DNA of 64,000 bases from Lepidurus packardi (taxonomy: Eukaryota > Arthropoda > Branchiopoda > Notostraca > Triopsidae): positions 13,268,001 through 13,332,000 of the forward strand of contig JAKZAN010000005.1 of NCBI GenBank assembly GCA_023053545.1, written 5' to 3'. Positions 61,531 through 64,000 of this stretch are shown piece by piece. The position numbers and the translations under genes are program-made. The notes under the pieces were generated by a model. That model had not been told where the DNA came from. It did no database searches and worked only from the letters and a program-made list of their open reading frames with translations. Position 1 is the first letter of the stretch; each line of letters begins with the position of its first letter.

Positions 61531-63284
61531 GAAATTTGTTATTTCTTTAAGAAACAAAATTCCACACACATACTGGTCATAAACAGCAGGAAAGAGAAAA
61601 GAAAACGAGAAAAATATTCGCTCTTCCCGTACTACACTTAAATCCTGCAAAAATACTAGGTTTTTATTACCTGAGAGGCTAATAAAGTTACCGAGTTGAA
61701 TCTCGCTGCCGTTGGCTCCCAAAAGAGTTGGATTGAAAACGCAAACAAGAAAGTCCTACTTTATTTTTTCTAATTTCTTTTTTAGTCTGTCTCGTTCGGA
61801 TATATATTTTTTTTTTAACTTTTCCACCTATCCAACCGCCAGAAATATATTTCTCTCCATTTCTTTTTACTTTTAGGCTTCCACGGCTCGCCATGCATAA
61901 GTAATGCTCTCAGAAAGACTTCCCTTTGGCCGAGTCGAAGAACAAGATGATCCCACCTATCCTTTAAATCAGTCAACTTTCGGGCGTTAAAAGCTAAAGT
62001 TCGTGTAATTCGAAACTACCGATCCGGCAGAAAGGGGAGGGGCCTATTCTAAGCCTTTCCATAAAGTTCCACGTTTACCTTTTCGAGGCTATTAACTTAT
62101 TGGCGCCAAAGCGATACGTTAACACATTGCCGCTGAGCTATGAGTTAGTCTAACAATCTCTGATTCTTGTGGCTCTCACCAACGATTCCCCTAGAGTTCT
62201 CCTTAAAGAAAAAAAAAAGAAAAAAGGCCCAGTCTCCTGGGCTTACTACAATCACCGAAAACGAATATCTACAGACTTTTTTTTTACCTTGATTCATGTT
62301 CCCGGCCGATTCATGAGTCAACAGTTCGGTAGCACGGTTTAACCGAGAATCGTGGATTCTAAGCACTGATTCTCACCAATTTTCTGGAAATCCAATGATA
62401 AAGCGAAGGCTGCAAAGCGTTTTAAGACGCACTACTCCAACCCAACGTCAATTTAAGCGATGATTCAGATGATTCTGCCGATTCTGGACGATTCTGCAGA
62501 GCTCAGGAAGCTTTTCAAAAGTCCAGGAAACACAAATTATTCAGATCGTTCCTTTTTTACAATACTTGTGAAAACGACAACATCAAAAACAAGATCCAGC
62601 ATGGAATCCATGATTCTAAGCCTTTCTTAAACACAGATTCTTGATCAAAGTACATGAAATGTACGATTCCAGACGTATACAATGGCCCTGTCACGATTCT
62701 ACCAAATTCGATAATGATTTTCACGATGCAAACCAGTTTTCGATAAGGGCTAGCGGGAGATCTCGCGCCCACCGGTGATTCTCTTATTTTATAGTGATTC
62801 TAACTTTGATTACACATTACACCTCTCCCAGAACGCAATGGAAACGTAGCTCTAGTTCCAACTCGTGTCCCAGAACAACTGAGAAGCACTTGGAGAACGG
62901 TGTCTCTCTTTTAAGTAGGCTAACATGGGTTGGCCAGTCCTGCCGCGCTCCTCCGTTGCTCTTTGTGAGCGCGCGCAAATGCTGCAGCTGGACAAAAAAT
63001 AAAGCCCTGACTGGCGTACCGCCAACAACTTGTTCGAGTTCCTCCGCTCCGTTTCAGCTCCTCCTTGCTTATTTCTGCCCCTTTTTTCGACTTTATACTG
63101 CTTCTTCCAATGGAAAAAAAGGCTACATCCTTTCCTCCCAGCAGCAGCAGCTTTAACAACTTAAGTGGAGGACAAGGACTGGAAGTGGTTCCAAAAAACT
63201 AGAGAAAGGAACCCTGAATTGCTGTGTCAGCATCAACATTTCGGTACTCTCTACTGAAGCAATACCGATCCCAATATCAAGACT

Positions 63285-63805
63285 TCCTTTGGCTGCCAAT
63301 CTATAATTTCGAGTAATAAAGTAAAAGGGACATACCCGGCTTCAGAATCGCTGAAAATCACCTGCTTCACCTCGAAGAAATGAAATTTGTTCCTTAAAAA
63401 ATAAAGCTACTTCCTTCTACATGGTATATAATCTTGAATAATAAAAAGTGAATAATTTTAAGGATGAGATTCAGTCTCAGAATCATTGAATCGAAATGTC
63501 CACCCCAAAGAAATAACATTTTATTCCTGCACAATGTGATCTTCTCTTTCTATATGGTATGTAATCTCGAATCATAAAAAAGGACAAGATCTAAGGAAGG
63601 AACTTTGCATTAGAATCACTTGAATCGTAATACTCACTTCGAAGACATACAATCTATTTCTGCAATAATGGGATCCCCTCTTTCTATATGGTATACAATC
63701 TGGAGTCATAAAAGACAAGAATTCTAGGACGACACTCGGCCAAGGAAATCGCTTGAATCAAAATATTCACCCTAAAGAAATCGGCGCTTTTACTATTTGT
63801 AATAG
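63285..63805 (+). repeat. tandem satellite, ~134-base unit, about four diverged copies
   Basis: Anchors ATGGTAT(A/G)(T/C)AATC occur at 63421, 63554 and 63688, spacings of 133 and 134 bases. Each is followed by a TCATAAAA-like segment, an AGAATCAxTTGAATCG-like segment and CxCxxxGAAGAAAT-like sequence. A more diverged fourth copy begins near 63290. Units differ considerably, so the array is old. Confidence 0.75.
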
Positions 63806-64000
63806 CTATTATTCCAGTGATTCCCTAGGTTCTTAAAAAAAAGAAAATTGCGGTGGAAGACATGGCCGATTTCTGAAGGGGCGAACTCCAAGCCATCGGT
63901 GATAGACAAATAACAAATAACTAAGGTTGTGTGTATGTCTATTTCGTCAGGGCCTAATTATAACCAGCTTAGACGGGGGCTTTTCTTTTCGTTATGCTTG

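Larger units (their letters stand above)
54016..64000. other. gene-poor region upstream of the octopamine receptor coding start
   Basis: About 10 kb with no gene I can support. It should contain the 5' UTR and promoter of the octopamine receptor. Two clusters of the short motif (T/C)GATTCT lie at 54.34-54.95 and 62.15-62.80 kb, with scattered copies between. Three blocks of decayed tandem repeats with periods of about 134-146 bases lie at 57.05, 59.76 and 63.29 kb, and a long imperfect hairpin at 61.45 kb. Frames of up to 101 codons (for example 57805-58080) have no family resemblance. Confidence 0.5.

Overview
This window looks like nuclear DNA of an arthropod or close ecdysozoan relative. 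The spliced genes are animal orthologues with GT-AG introns. Two receptor genes, a short-neuropeptide-F-type receptor and an alpha2-like octopamine receptor, are protostome families. Exons were joined by reading splice sites and checking phase, and products were named from remembered family sequences; no search was run, and the species cannot be fixed.

Region 1 (1-16,030) is gene-dense with introns of roughly 50-150 bases. In order: the 3' end of an unrecognised gene (+); an RNF139/RNF145 (TRC8)-type membrane RING ligase (+); MAEA (-); CHMP7 (+); a C2orf42 homologue (+); an MFSD3-like transporter (-); UBLCP1 (+); and a small two-exon gene of unknown function (-). MAEA/CHMP7 and MFSD3-like/UBLCP1 are divergent pairs with short shared promoter regions. 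RNF139-like/MAEA and C2orf42/MFSD3-like are convergent pairs. Several are housekeeping functions: protein turnover, ESCRT-III, and proteasome or RNA polymerase II phosphatase.

Region 2 (16,031-29,966) is sparse. It holds an intronless sNPF-receptor-like GPCR (21,621-22,982), a two-exon PRELID1 homologue (26,078-26,765), a decayed tandem duplication at 17.3-17.6 kb, and AT-rich low-complexity DNA.

Region 3 (29,967-54,015, minus strand) is one gene, an alpha2-adrenergic-like octopamine receptor with three coding exons. Its first coding intron is about 21.6 kb, against about 100 bases for most introns here. That intron is crowded with a short motif, GCAG(A/T)AAT and its complement ATT(A/T)CTGC, sometimes as the perfect palindrome ATTTCTGCAGAAAT. 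It also holds one MITE-like inverted-repeat element.

Region 4 (54,016-64,000) has no gene I can support. It has a different short motif, (T/C)GATTCT, and decayed tandem satellites with periods near 134-146 bases.

Across the window there are about a dozen non-coding sites resembling the conserved animal CTCF core, CCRCYAGRKGGCR. One overlaps the CHMP7 start codon. The motif-filled intron, the satellite blocks and the CTCF-like sites are the most unusual things seen.
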